This document shows, in pieces, positions 53,887 to 63,009 of a stretch of 64,000 nucleotides of DNA (its first letter is position 1; every line of letters starts with the position of its first letter). This DNA comes from Lichenihabitans psoromatis (GTDB taxonomy: Bacteria > Pseudomonadota > Alphaproteobacteria > Rhizobiales > Beijerinckiaceae). Both the position numbers and the translations under genes were made by a program. The notes beneath the pieces were generated by a model. It was not told the DNA's origin, did not search any database, and worked only from the letters and a program-made list of their open reading frames with translations. The DNA is taken from NCBI RefSeq assembly GCF_004323635.1, contig NZ_CP036515.1, positions 2,977,501 through 3,041,500 on the forward strand, given 5' to 3'.

Positions 53887-55008
53887 TTAAGCCGTCCGCC
53901 GCGCCTGCGGGACAGGGGTGTCGCGACGGATCGGAGCAGCCTCGAGAGGTCCTTGTTCGATGCGGTTTGTCGCCGCTGCTGTGCTCGGTGCGGTGCGGCG
54001 AAGCGGCTCGGTCCCGCTCGCCATCGCGGCGATCAGCCGTCGCGCAGCGTTGGGCGACACGATCTCGACGATCCGGGTGAGCGCGCGCACCTTGCCGACC
54101 GACCGGCCGATGCGTGGATCCCCAAGGATGAAGACGCGAGCCGCCATCTCGGGGGAGGCCCCGACAGCCGCCAGAGCCAGCGCCAGGACTTCGCCGCCTT
54201 CCTCATGCATGAGAGTCAGAAGAGACGTCCCCTCGCTTCCGAGCGCGCGACTGAGCGAACTCTCGAAAGCATCCCGTTCGCCGCACATGACCAGCCGGTC
54301 CATATGGGCGAGGCTGGCGGCGGTTGTTCCATCGAGCCGGCCCCATTGCCGCTTGCCGAGATCAAGCCGCCGTGCCGCTTCGATGATGGCGTGTCGACGA
54401 TCGGTGTCGACGATCGAGAATAACGGCGCAAGGTCGATCGGGTCGCTCTCGCGCAGGGCGAGAAGCTGGCCCAACGCGCTGTCTGGATCGGCCTTTGCGC
54501 GCCGCACGAGATGCTGGAAGACCGCTCGATCCAGCGTCACCGACCGGTTCGCTGCGAGCCGACACAGCACGACGGCTTCCGGCCGCTCCGCCAGGGCCGC
54601 GATCGTTCTCGACGTCAAGGCCCGCCGTCCCGCGACGCCGGCCGCGACGTCGGTCGTCCCCCATGTGGCGGCGGCCGTTAGCGTTTCGTCGTCGAGGACC
54701 GCATGCTCATAGACCTGCAGGGCGATCCGGCCTTGCTCGGCGATGAATCGGTCGAGAAGCGCGCGCGGCGTGGCCGGGTGGCGCGATAGTTTTTCGGCGA
54801 CGATCAGCCTTGCCTCGCCATCGGCGTTGTCGAGGAGGTGCGACACGATGGTGACGAACTGTTTTAGATCCTCGGGAGCGTGATGCTGCTTCCGCACGAA
54901 CATGTCGACGACGACACGCAGCAGCACGGGCCGGATGTTCACGTCGGGGGATTGTCCGAGAGCCACGAGCCTTTCAAGAGCGACGGGAAGATCGTCGATG
55001 GCCGGCAT
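53887..55008 (-). CDS. DUF2336 domain protein
   Basis: About 373 aa, mostly alpha-helical with repeats resembling HEAT-like units; the DUF2336 core lies around residues 60-290. The family is common in alphaproteobacteria, sometimes near cell-cycle or signalling genes; function unknown. GAGG lies nine bases before the Met at 55008; Mets at 55023 and 55059 are alternatives. Confidence 0.83.
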   Translation of the reverse strand: MPAIDDLPVALERLVALGQSPDVNIRPVLLRVVVDMFVRKQHHAPEDLKQFVTIVSHLLDNADGEARLIVAEKLSRHPATPRALLDRFIAEQGRIALQVYEHAVLDDETLTAAATWGTTDVAAGVAGRRALTSRTIAALAERPEAVVLCRLAANRSVTLDRAVFQHLVRRAKADPDSALGQLLALRESDPIDLAPLFSIVDTDRRHAIIEAARRLDLGKRQWGRLDGTTAASLAHMDRLVMCGERDAFESSLSRALGSEGTSLLTLMHEEGGEVLALALAAVGASPEMAARVFILGDPRIGRSVGKVRALTRIVEIVSPNAARRLIAAMASGTEPLRRTAPSTAAATNRIEQGPLEAAPIRRDTPVPQARRTA

Positions 55009-55213
55009 ACGCGAAAGCCTCATGAACAATGAATTGATCGGACCCCGCAAACTACCCAATGTTCATTGACGCAACATTAACCTTCGAAAACCGTAATGGA
55101 GCCTCGCGCAGATGCTGATCACGGGTTCAGCAAAGCGAGTGCCATCGCTTCATTCGGGGAGAGCGAGGCAATGATCAGGTAGGCCGCAGGCCCTGGTGGC
55201 GGGGAGTTGACGT

Positions 55214-55453
55214 ATGACGAACGTAATCGCATTCCAGCCGGGACGGGTCGGCTCAACGGCTTTGAACGACGACGCCAGCATCCGTCAGGAGGCCAGCATC
55301 CGTCAGGAGGCCAGCATTTTGTTCTTCACGGGGGTTCGATATGTCCGGGACGAGCCTGATCAGGAGCGTCCTATGGCCCACGTTGTCGAGACGCGGGATC
55401 AGGCTGTGATTGACCTTGCGCCGTCCGGCCGGATCGACCGCAAGCAGGCCTGA
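55214..55453 (+). CDS. Small soluble protein with internal duplication, unknown function
   Basis: 79 aa. Begins MTNVIAFQPG, then a duplicated ASIRQE peptide, then a conserved-looking ILFFTGVRYVRDE segment. GGGAG lies seven bases before the ATG. The TNVIAF start and the FTGVRY core recur, as far as I recall, in small Rhizobiales proteins without known function. Confidence 0.6.
   Translation: MTNVIAFQPGRVGSTALNDDASIRQEASIRQEASILFFTGVRYVRDEPDQERPMAHVVETRDQAVIDLAPSGRIDRKQA
55274..55309 (+). repeat. Two perfect 18-bp tandem units
   Basis: GCCAGCATCCGTCAGGAG occurs at 55274-55291 and 55292-55309 without change, with eight bases of a third copy after it. It encodes the duplicated peptide of the small protein and keeps the frame; the perfect identity suggests a recent duplication. 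Confidence 0.95.
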
Positions 55454-55490
55454 GCGGTTTCAAGCAGGCCTGGGGCGGTTCAGCCTCGCG

Positions 55491-56093
55491 CTACTTCGGC
55501 GTGGCGGCCGCGCAGATAAGGGCGGCAGCTTGTCGCTCGGCTGCCGCGCGTTGGCTCGGCGCGGTCGCCAAAGCTTGAGCCTCCACAAAACCTTTGGGCT
55601 CGGGGACCGACACGCGAAGCTCTTGGCTCGGCTCATCGTCAGTCTCGCGAGCGTCGAGTGCGGCAATCTGATCGTCCGTCGCCAGCGTGAACGCCAGCAC
55701 ACCATGCGACGCCGAGCGGTTCGTCAGAGCGTAAAGCGCGCGACCGTGGCGTCCATGCACCGAGACACTGACGAAGTCGGTGTCGGCCACCTCGAGGCTG
55801 ATGTGGACCGGGCCGGCCGTCAGATCATAGCGACAAAAGGCCGACGCGATCGCCGGATCACGAAAGCCAAATTGGGCGTCGTCGACCGGCGACGCGAGAT
55901 GGGTGCGAAGCGGCGCAGCCGTGATGGCCACGACCTTCGCAAAGCCATCAGCCTTGCTCCATCGCGGAAGCAGCAGCAGGGACGCGATATGAACGATGCC
56001 GGCCACGAGCACCGCCACGCCAGCGTAGAAGAGAGCGTCCAGCACGCGGACTTGCCACGGTCCGGCGTTGTTGGCAGAGGGAGCTAATCGCAT
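55491..56093 (-). CDS. DUF1254 family membrane-anchored protein
   Basis: About 200 aa. One N-terminal helix (about residues 18-40) followed by a soluble domain with FCRYDLTAGPVHISLEV and VSVHGRHGRALYALTNRSA. It partners with the DUF1214 gene just upstream, whose stop it overlaps by ten bases, as in other Rhizobiales. Function unknown. Confidence 0.78.
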   Translation of the reverse strand: MRLAPSANNAGPWQVRVLDALFYAGVAVLVAGIVHIASLLLLPRWSKADGFAKVVAITAAPLRTHLASPVDDAQFGFRDPAIASAFCRYDLTAGPVHISLEVADTDFVSVSVHGRHGRALYALTNRSASHGVLAFTLATDDQIAALDARETDDEPSQELRVSVPEPKGFVEAQALATAPSQRAAAERQAAALICAAATPK

Positions 56094-56692
56094 GCGGTCT
56101 TGACCACGGTCGGCAACGCAGGAACCGGGCCACCGCCCAGCAAGGCTGCGCTCGGCGGCGTGTCGTAAAAACTCAGCATCAGGATGAAACGTCCTGTCGC
56201 CGGTGCGGGCAGCCAGTTGCCGGGCCGCGCCGCTCGGGCGACCTTGATCGTGAAGCCTCCATCTGCCCCACGAAGGAGCTCGGCCGACGTAAACCCGGCG
56301 CGGACCAGTGGTGGCGTCGGCGATTGGTCCGGCAGGCCGCCGCGCGGGTCGAGCAGCGTCAGCGTCCAGAATTGCGCGACCGGCGTTGGTCCTGCGACGC
56401 TGTAGGTGCAGCGCGCCGTCAGGGCCGCTCCATCCTGATCCGTGGTGGCGAGGAATTGAAGCCCCGAAGCGGCCGCGAGCGGGATGCGTCCGTGTTTGGC
56501 GAAAATCGCCTTGGCATAGGGATCGGGTTGGGTCGAGCCGGCCGCCGGCCATGCGGTCCAGACGCCGCTGTGCACGGCTCCCACCACGGGTTGGCCGATG
56601 CAGGCCACATAGGTTGCACCGAGACCCAGGGCCGTGCCGCCCGCCACGGCTAGGACGAACTTGACGAGCCGCGCCAGACGAGAGCCTAGCAT
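56084..56692 (-). CDS. DUF1214 domain protein, exported
   Basis: 202 aa. N-terminal helix (about residues 8-30) then a DUF1214 domain (about 45-195) with the typical FWTLTLLDPRGGLPD and FILMLSFYDTP near the end. The domain is beta-rich; the role is unknown. Starts 49 bases after the PBP1A stop and overlaps DUF1254. The Met at 56692 is preferred to 56767. Confidence 0.82.
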   Translation of the reverse strand: MLGSRLARLVKFVLAVAGGTALGLGATYVACIGQPVVGAVHSGVWTAWPAAGSTQPDPYAKAIFAKHGRIPLAAASGLQFLATTDQDGAALTARCTYSVAGPTPVAQFWTLTLLDPRGGLPDQSPTPPLVRAGFTSAELLRGADGGFTIKVARAARPGNWLPAPATGRFILMLSFYDTPPSAALLGGGPVPALPTVVKTACD

Positions 56693-56741
56693 CGAGTGGC
56701 TGGACAAAAGAAATGGGGGATGGTCTGCGTCGTCGCCAAGC

Positions 56742-58961
56742 CTATTGCAACCCTGTCCTGGCCGCACTGGCTTGGCCCGCGAGATCGCTCGAGCCCGAGG
56801 CGACGTCGAGTGTATCGCCAGCCGACCGCTGTTGCCCAGCCGACCGCATCAAGGCGCCGATTTCCATGATGATGCTGGCGGAGTGTCGCGAGAGGGTCGC
56901 GGTCCGCGCCGTGGCATCCGCTTGGCTCGGCGCGTCGCCTTGAGGCTGCGACGCCACGGGTAGGGGTTTGCGGACGTCCTCGACGCCGAAGGGCGGTTTG
57001 GTTTCGATCCCTTGGTGGGCGAAGGCCATGATGTCGTGCCAGGTCATGGCCGGAAGGGTTCCACCCGTCATCTTGTTCATGGAGGTGTAATCGTCGTTGC
57101 CGAACCAGACGGCGCCGACGTAATTGCCGGTGAATCCGCAGAACCACGCATCGTGGTAGCTGTTCGTCGTGCCGGTCTTTCCCGCGACCGTGACATTGTC
57201 GAGCCGCGCGCGTGTCCCCGTTCCCTCGGTCACGACATGGGTCAACATCGTGTTCAGGGTCGCGATATCGGTGGCCGGAACGACCTGCTCGGGCTTCGGC
57301 CCATCCCGGTCGTGCCGGTAGACGAGATCGCCGAGGCCGTTGCGGATTTCGATCGCAGCATAGGGCGGCACGCGCTTCCCGCCATTGGCGAAAGCCGCAT
57401 AGGCCGACGCCATGTCGACGACGGTCACTTCATCGGCCCCAACCGGCAGCGACACCGTATCGTTGAGCGGTGTCGTCAGGCCCAATTTATGAGCGTTTTC
57501 GACGATCTTGGCCCGCCCGATCTTGGCATTGCCGTTGCCGATCGCAATCGACAGTTTCACCGCGATGGTGTTGAGCGAATGAGCGAGCGCGTTGACCAGC
57601 GGAAGTGCGCCGGCGTAGCGGTTCTCGTAATTGTGAACGCACCAATTGCCGATGCAGACGGGTCCATCGACCACGATCGTGGATGGCTTAAACCGCCCCG
57701 TCATCAGCGCCGTGAGGTAGACGAACGGCTTGAACGATGAGCCGGGCTGGCGCTGTGCATCGGTGGCGCGATTGAATTGGCTGGCGCCATAGTCCCGCCC
57801 GCCCACCATCGCATGGACCGCGCCATCGAGATCCACGATGACGGCCGCGCTCTGCTTGGCGTGATAGGACGGGCCATTCTGCCGTAGCTCATCCTCGATC
57901 GTGGCTTCCGCCTTTTTCTGCAGATCCATATCGATTGCGGTGCGGACCGTGAACACGCGAGTGTCGCCAAGCTTGTCGTCCGCGACAAGGCGACGAACTT
58001 CGTCATAGGCGTAATCGAGGTACCAATCAGGCGACACATCGCGGGTGCGGTCGACCGGGGTGGCCGGATTTTCACGCGCCGAGCGGACCTCGCCTTCGGT
58101 CATGTAGCCTGCGTCGACGAGATTGCTCAATACGTCATAGGCGCGGGCGCGGGCCGCCGGCAGGTTGATGTGGGGCGCATATTTAGTCGGCGCCTTGAAC
58201 AGGCCGGCCAGCATCGCGGCTTCAGCGAGCGAAACGTCGCGAACCGACTTGCCGAAATAGAATTCCGAAGCGGCCTGAATCCCGAAGGTGCCCCCGCCCA
58301 TGTAGACGCGATCGAGGTAGAGCTGCAGGATCTGCTTTTTGGTCAGGTGGAATTCCAGCCAAACCGCCAGATAGGCCTCGCGGATCTTTCGCTCAATGGT
58401 GCGCTGGTTCGATAAAAAGAGGTTCTTTGCGAGCTGTTGCGTGATCGAGGAGCCGCCCTGCACGACGCCGGACGAGCGCGCATTCACGGTCAGGGCCCGC
58501 ATAGTGCCGATGATGTCGATGCCGAAATGCTCGTAGAAACGCCGATCCTCGGTCGCCAACACGGCTTCGGTCAAAAAGGCCGGCATGCTTTCGAGTGGAA
58601 CGCCGTCATCGTGCAAAATGCCCCGCCGCCCAATCTCGGCCCCGTTCCGGTCGAGGAACGTGACGGCTAGATCCTGCTTCTTCAGCCAATCGTCCGTGGT
58701 ATCCTGGAACGCCGGAACCGCGAGGATGAGAGCCACGATCGCGCCGCCGAGCCCGAGCGTCAGCGCCTCGCAGGAGAGCTCGACCGCAAGCCGTCGGATG
58801 CCGCTGACATGGAACCTGTCCATGAAAGCCGAGAAATCGGCATAGGCCGTCTTCGAGCTTTCGCCGCCGGCATAGATGGTGGAGTCGAACCAAGCATCAA
58901 CCGACAACAGCGCACGCGCCACCCTTTTGCCGAAAGTCGACGTCCGGAAGCTTTGCAACAC
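56742..58961 (-). CDS. Class A penicillin-binding protein (PBP1A family)
   Basis: 739 aa bifunctional peptidoglycan synthase. A cytoplasmic segment of about 60 residues, one membrane helix (about 66-88), the glycosyltransferase domain with catalytic E138 (EDRRFYEHFGID), then the transpeptidase with S408-S-F-K411, S462-L-N464 and K595-T-G-T. The C-terminal tail is Ala/Ser/Gln-rich. It polymerises and cross-links glycan strands in the periplasm. Confidence 0.95.
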   Translation of the reverse strand: MLQSFRTSTFGKRVARALLSVDAWFDSTIYAGGESSKTAYADFSAFMDRFHVSGIRRLAVELSCEALTLGLGGAIVALILAVPAFQDTTDDWLKKQDLAVTFLDRNGAEIGRRGILHDDGVPLESMPAFLTEAVLATEDRRFYEHFGIDIIGTMRALTVNARSSGVVQGGSSITQQLAKNLFLSNQRTIERKIREAYLAVWLEFHLTKKQILQLYLDRVYMGGGTFGIQAASEFYFGKSVRDVSLAEAAMLAGLFKAPTKYAPHINLPAARARAYDVLSNLVDAGYMTEGEVRSARENPATPVDRTRDVSPDWYLDYAYDEVRRLVADDKLGDTRVFTVRTAIDMDLQKKAEATIEDELRQNGPSYHAKQSAAVIVDLDGAVHAMVGGRDYGASQFNRATDAQRQPGSSFKPFVYLTALMTGRFKPSTIVVDGPVCIGNWCVHNYENRYAGALPLVNALAHSLNTIAVKLSIAIGNGNAKIGRAKIVENAHKLGLTTPLNDTVSLPVGADEVTVVDMASAYAAFANGGKRVPPYAAIEIRNGLGDLVYRHDRDGPKPEQVVPATDIATLNTMLTHVVTEGTGTRARLDNVTVAGKTGTTNSYHDAWFCGFTGNYVGAVWFGNDDYTSMNKMTGGTLPAMTWHDIMAFAHQGIETKPPFGVEDVRKPLPVASQPQGDAPSQADATARTATLSRHSASIIMEIGALMRSAGQQRSAGDTLDVASGSSDLAGQASAARTGLQ

Positions 58962-59144
58962 GCGTCAATACTCCCGCCTGCCGTCGATCGTCCATGGCAC
59001 GCGTCGGTTCCCGCCCGAACGTCCTCTTGACGCTTGAAGACGGAAAGCGCAAGTCCGCATCGGAGCGGCGGGCGACCGACTGTGCGATTGCCCGTTCGCC
59101 TTATGCCACATCGTCGTCACGGGACGACTTACCATATCGATCAT

Positions 59145-59693
59145 ATGAGCGACCAACAGGACGAAATTGCGCCCGCGACCACGGAGGCTGAACCCTTTTG
59201 GCGCAAGCCTCTCGAGGTGATGACCACCCCGGAATGGGAGAGCCTCTGCGACGGCTGCGGACGCTGCTGCCTTGTGAAGCTTGAAGACGAAGACACCCGT
59301 GAGGTATATTTCACCGAAATTTCCTGCGCGCTGCTCTCCAAGGCCACGTGCCAATGTTCCGATTACCCGAATCGGCAAAGCAAGATCCCGGATTGTGTGA
59401 AGCTGACACCTGAGATCGTGCGGACGATCGGATGGTTGCCACCCACCTGTGCCTATCGGCTCGTGGCCGAAGGCCGCGATCTGATGTGGTGGCATCCCCT
59501 GGTCTCTGGCCGTGCCGAAACGGTCGATGAGGCCGGCGTCTCGGTGCGCGGCAAAGTCGCGGCGTCGGAAGATGAGGTCCAGATCGACGATCTTCCCGGA
59601 TATATCGTGGCATGGCCGACCAAAGTGCCGGCCCGCGCTCGCAAAAAGGCGATGGCCGCCGGCGCGAAGCGCCCCGGGGGCAAGCTCCCTTAA
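59145..59693 (+). CDS. YcgN family cysteine cluster protein
   Basis: 182 aa. Two cysteine groups, CDGCGRCC near residue 37 and [16 protein letters not shown] near 70, form the putative Fe-S or zinc site of the YkgJ/YcgN group. Function unknown. The Met at 59145 matches homologues. Divergent from the PBP1A gene. Confidence 0.88.
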   Translation: MSDQQDEIAPATTEAEPFWRKPLEVMTTPEWESLCDGCGRCCLVKLEDEDTREVYFTEISCALLSKATCQCSDYPNRQSKIPDCVKLTPEIVRTIGWLPPTCAYRLVAEGRDLMWWHPLVSGRAETVDEAGVSVRGKVAASEDEVQIDDLPGYIVAWPTKVPARARKKAMAAGAKRPGGKLP

Positions 59694-59714
59694 CGGCCAC
59701 CCGGTTCGGCGCGG

Positions 59715-60515
59715 TCAGCGCGCCGTCCACTCTGCCAGAACGGCGTTGATCCAGCCCTTCTGGGGGGAGAGCCAGATCGCCTGCGTGAGGTCTCCGCATT
59801 GCGCCGAACCCCGGCCAGCAGACCATACCATCAGGGCCGCGACGACATCGCTGTCGGCTGCGAAGACGGGTCCGCCCGAGTCACCCGTGCAGGCGCCGAG
59901 GCCGCGATGGTCTGGATCCTCGGCCCAGAGAAGCAGCGTCGACAGCGGTGCCCTGGTCGTCACCGTCGCGAGCCGCAGCTGTCCGGAGCTCGTCGCATCG
60001 CCCTCGCGGGTCAGGCCGAAACCGGCGAGCCTGTAGCGCGTGCCGATCGCGGCCGAGGGACCACCACCGAAGATCGCCGGACGGAAGCGGTCCGGGAGCG
60101 GTGCAGGCAGCCGGATCAAAGCCAGATCGATCGATCGTTCGCGCGTCTTGATCGCATCGGCTCGGTAGCCGGAATTCCGGCGGATCTCAGCGGTGTCGAG
60201 CAGGACAGGCGCATCGGATGTGTCGCGGAAATGCACCTTCGCGGCTGCGCCGGGTGGGACGCAATGCGCCGCAGTCAGCACCGCATTCTGTGCCACCACG
60301 AGCCCGGAGCAATAGCCAGCGATGCGACCTTTCAGGCTCAGGACCATGACGACATGCGGCGCGATGCTCGATCCCTCGGTGGAGGGCCCAACGATCGCGC
60401 TGGCCGGTGCGGCGCCAGCGATGACGAAAAACGACGCCATCACGGCGGCGCCAAACAGGTGGCCCGCAGCGATCAGCCTCGGCCGGTTCGACGACTTGGG
60501 AAGAAACGACCGCAT
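59715..60515 (-). CDS. Secreted trypsin-like serine protease (S1 family)
   Basis: About 266 aa with a signal peptide ending in ASA near residue 40. The catalytic triad is complete: His in LTAAHC, Asp in SIDLALI, Ser in GDSGGP. The mature enzyme is short with two likely disulfides. The substrate is unknown. Five bases downstream of an exported esterase gene, so probably cotranscribed. The Met at 60515 gives the signal peptide; the earlier one at 60683 lies inside the esterase gene. Confidence 0.85.
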   Translation of the reverse strand: MRSFLPKSSNRPRLIAAGHLFGAAVMASFFVIAGAAPASAIVGPSTEGSSIAPHVVMVLSLKGRIAGYCSGLVVAQNAVLTAAHCVPPGAAAKVHFRDTSDAPVLLDTAEIRRNSGYRADAIKTRERSIDLALIRLPAPLPDRFRPAIFGGGPSAAIGTRYRLAGFGLTREGDATSSGQLRLATVTTRAPLSTLLLWAEDPDHRGLGACTGDSGGPVFAADSDVVAALMVWSAGRGSAQCGDLTQAIWLSPQKGWINAVLAEWTAR

Positions 60516-60520
60516 GCGGA

Positions 60521-61531
60521 TCAGCGTGCCGACACTTTGCCGAAGCTTCCATCGACGAAGATGAGCGCATCGACGATCGATTTTTTCCACAGCGCCCAAT
60601 TGTGGTCGCCATCCATGACGCGGAAATCCACGTCGAGGCGGTTCATCTGCATGGTTTCGAAAAACGCGATCGATCCTCGCCATAAAAGATGGCTGTCGTC
60701 ATCGCCGACCGACAGATAGATGGCGGGCAAGAGCTTGCCCGTATCGATCGCTTTGTTCAGCAGGGTGAATACGTTCGAGGCATTGAAGCGCTTCGGATTG
60801 AAGGGTGTGCCGAACGCGCCGCCGAAGTGCGCGCCGTCCGGCGGGAGATCGACCCCGATCGTGACGGTCGCCGGATCGACCTTTTGAAAATAAGCGATGG
60901 CTGGCGCGCGATCATGCGGCGGGGGTGGGGCCGATCCCGCGTTCATGGCCGATGCCTCGTCGGCCGGGAGGGGGATGTTCTGCCAGATGGCTGGAGAGAG
61001 GGCCGCGACCGCGCCATATCGATCCGGGTCCGACAAAGCGAAGCGCAAGGCCCCATAGCCGCCCATCGAGACACCCGCGATGGCGCGGTGAAGCCTGTCT
61101 TTGGCGACCGGCCACGCGGCATCCACGGCCCTTGGCAGGTCGCGTCCGATCGCGGTCGCGTAGTCGCCGGGGCCGCCGATTGCGCCCGAGTCGACGTACC
61201 AGGAATTACCCGCGTCCGGCATCACGACCAGCACGGGCCGAATGCGCTTCTGGGCAATCAAATCATCGAGGGTCGCCGAAATGTTGCCCAGCGTCTCCCA
61301 ATCACTGCCGGCTCCGTTCAACCCGTGGAGCAGGAAGAGGACCGGCCAGCCCGTCGCTGGACGCTGACCCGACGGCACATAGACTTGCGCGGTCTGATCC
61401 TTGCTGAGAGCAGCGCAGTGATAATGAAAAGGCTGTAGCGTCCCAGCGATCGCGGGAAGCGCCACGGCACCGAGGACCAGCACGGCGAGGGCAAGATCGA
61501 TGAGGCGTTTCGAAACCCGAGTTATGGACAT
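60521..61531 (-). CDS. Exported alpha/beta-hydrolase esterase (esterase D/antigen 85-like)
   Basis: 336 aa with signal peptide (ends ALPAIAG). Esterase fold with LLHGLNGAGSDW, the nucleophile in AGVSMGGYGALRFAL and the His in MDGDHNWALWK. Similar to S-formylglutathione hydrolase/esterase D and mycolyl-transferase-like proteins, but exported. Substrate unknown. Upstream of the protease and divergent from opgC. Confidence 0.85.
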   Translation of the reverse strand: MSITRVSKRLIDLALAVLVLGAVALPAIAGTLQPFHYHCAALSKDQTAQVYVPSGQRPATGWPVLFLLHGLNGAGSDWETLGNISATLDDLIAQKRIRPVLVVMPDAGNSWYVDSGAIGGPGDYATAIGRDLPRAVDAAWPVAKDRLHRAIAGVSMGGYGALRFALSDPDRYGAVAALSPAIWQNIPLPADEASAMNAGSAPPPPHDRAPAIAYFQKVDPATVTIGVDLPPDGAHFGGAFGTPFNPKRFNASNVFTLLNKAIDTGKLLPAIYLSVGDDDSHLLWRGSIAFFETMQMNRLDVDFRVMDGDHNWALWKKSIVDALIFVDGSFGKVSAR

Positions 61532-61660
61532 CGACTTTTCCGGTACGGAGCTGGCCGGCTGGCCAAGCGGCTCCAAATTTCTATGTGTAGAACAGCGCCA
61601 CAAGGACGCTGCATATCAGGATCACAGTGACTTCGACTCAGTAGGTACGGAGTTTCACGA

Positions 61661-62824
61661 ATGAATGACATCGAGCCGGAGGGCATGCCGTCGCAGGGGC
61701 CGCGATCCACGCAAGGATCAGGCGGCCGTCGCGACGACATCGACTTCTGGCGAGGATTCATCTTATGCACAATCTTTATCAATCACGTGCCAGGAAACCT
61801 CTTCGAGCGTTTCACATATCGAAATTATGGCTTTTCTGACTCGTCTGAAGCCTTCGTCTTCATTTCCGGCTTGTCTCTTTCGCTGGCTTACGGTTCCAAG
61901 TTCCTCAATGGGGGGCAGGGCCTCGTGCTCGTCAGCCTCGCACGGCGCGCCGTGAAGCTTTACGCCGTTCACATTCTGCTGTCGCTCGCGGGCCTTGCGA
62001 TCTTCGCCTCCGGCGCCGCCCTGGCGCAAAATTCGACGCTGATGCAAGAGCATGGCCGCGATCTTTTCATCGACGATCCATTTTCAGCGCTGATCGGACT
62101 ATTCTCGCTCGGCCACCAGCTCGGTTATTTCAACATTCTGCCGCTCTACGTGCTGATGCTCGCCATGACGCCCGCCATGTTCTGGCTGGCCAAGCGCAAT
62201 CGGCTGCTGATGTTGGCTGCTTCGCTCGCGGTCTACCTGCTGTCGCGTGTGGCCGGGTTGAACGTCCCGAGTTGGCCCATGAAGGGCGATTGGTTCTTCG
62301 ATCCCTTCTCTTGGCAACTCATGATGGCGGTCGGCCTCGCTGTGGGTCTCAGTCTTCGCGATGGTGCCGTGCCGCGCAACCGTCTCGTGATGCTCGTGGC
62401 GGGCGGCTTGGTGCTCGCGGCGGCCTTTTGTGCCACGGACGGGTTGTCGTTCTGGCCCGGCCTGATGGATCTGGCCCGCGAGAGGGCCGATCTCGGCAAG
62501 ACGACGCTTGGCGCAGGGCGCATTGTCCACTTTTTCGCCCTGGCCTATGTGGTTTATGGAATCGGATTAGCTCACAACATGCGCCATGCGGCCTGGTTCA
62601 GGCCGCTGTGTTCAATCGGGCGAAGTGGCCTCTGGTCGTTCGCGATCCTATCGGTGCTGGCTGCCGTCGGGCAGGTGTTGGCACAGTCGCTCGGCCATTC
62701 CGTTCTGCTCGACACGCTGCTGATCGGGGGTGGCCTTGGGCTCCTCTACGGCTGTGCGATGCTGCTGGATGGCCGGCGAGATGGCACGATCCCGCTTTTG
62801 GCCGGCCTCTCGCCGCGGCGTTGA
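61661..62824 (+). CDS. opgC: OpgC-like membrane succinyl/acyltransferase
   Basis: 387 aa, about ten membrane helices, OpgC family. N-terminus RRDDIDFWRGFILCTIFINHVPGN and FSDSSEAFVFISGLSLSLAYG are diagnostic. OpgC adds succinyl groups to osmoregulated periplasmic glucans. The glucan synthase genes opgG/opgH are not in the window, so the acceptor here is inferred. Confidence 0.87.
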   Translation: MNDIEPEGMPSQGPRSTQGSGGRRDDIDFWRGFILCTIFINHVPGNLFERFTYRNYGFSDSSEAFVFISGLSLSLAYGSKFLNGGQGLVLVSLARRAVKLYAVHILLSLAGLAIFASGAALAQNSTLMQEHGRDLFIDDPFSALIGLFSLGHQLGYFNILPLYVLMLAMTPAMFWLAKRNRLLMLAASLAVYLLSRVAGLNVPSWPMKGDWFFDPFSWQLMMAVGLAVGLSLRDGAVPRNRLVMLVAGGLVLAAAFCATDGLSFWPGLMDLARERADLGKTTLGAGRIVHFFALAYVVYGIGLAHNMRHAAWFRPLCSIGRSGLWSFAILSVLAAVGQVLAQSLGHSVLLDTLLIGGGLGLLYGCAMLLDGRRDGTIPLLAGLSPRR

Positions 62825-63009
62825 CCTGCCTGCTTGCCTGTCGTGGATCCGACTGAATTCAAGATCGACGGCGGTTTCGCGATAGCCGACGTCGTTGCAT
62901 CGTGAGACGGCGACCCCGATGACGCCGATGTATCAGATGACAGACGAACAGAGGTCATGCACCGCGAGCGGTCGATGCCTCTTGTTCTGGCCGAGGTGGA
63001 GGCAGGGAT

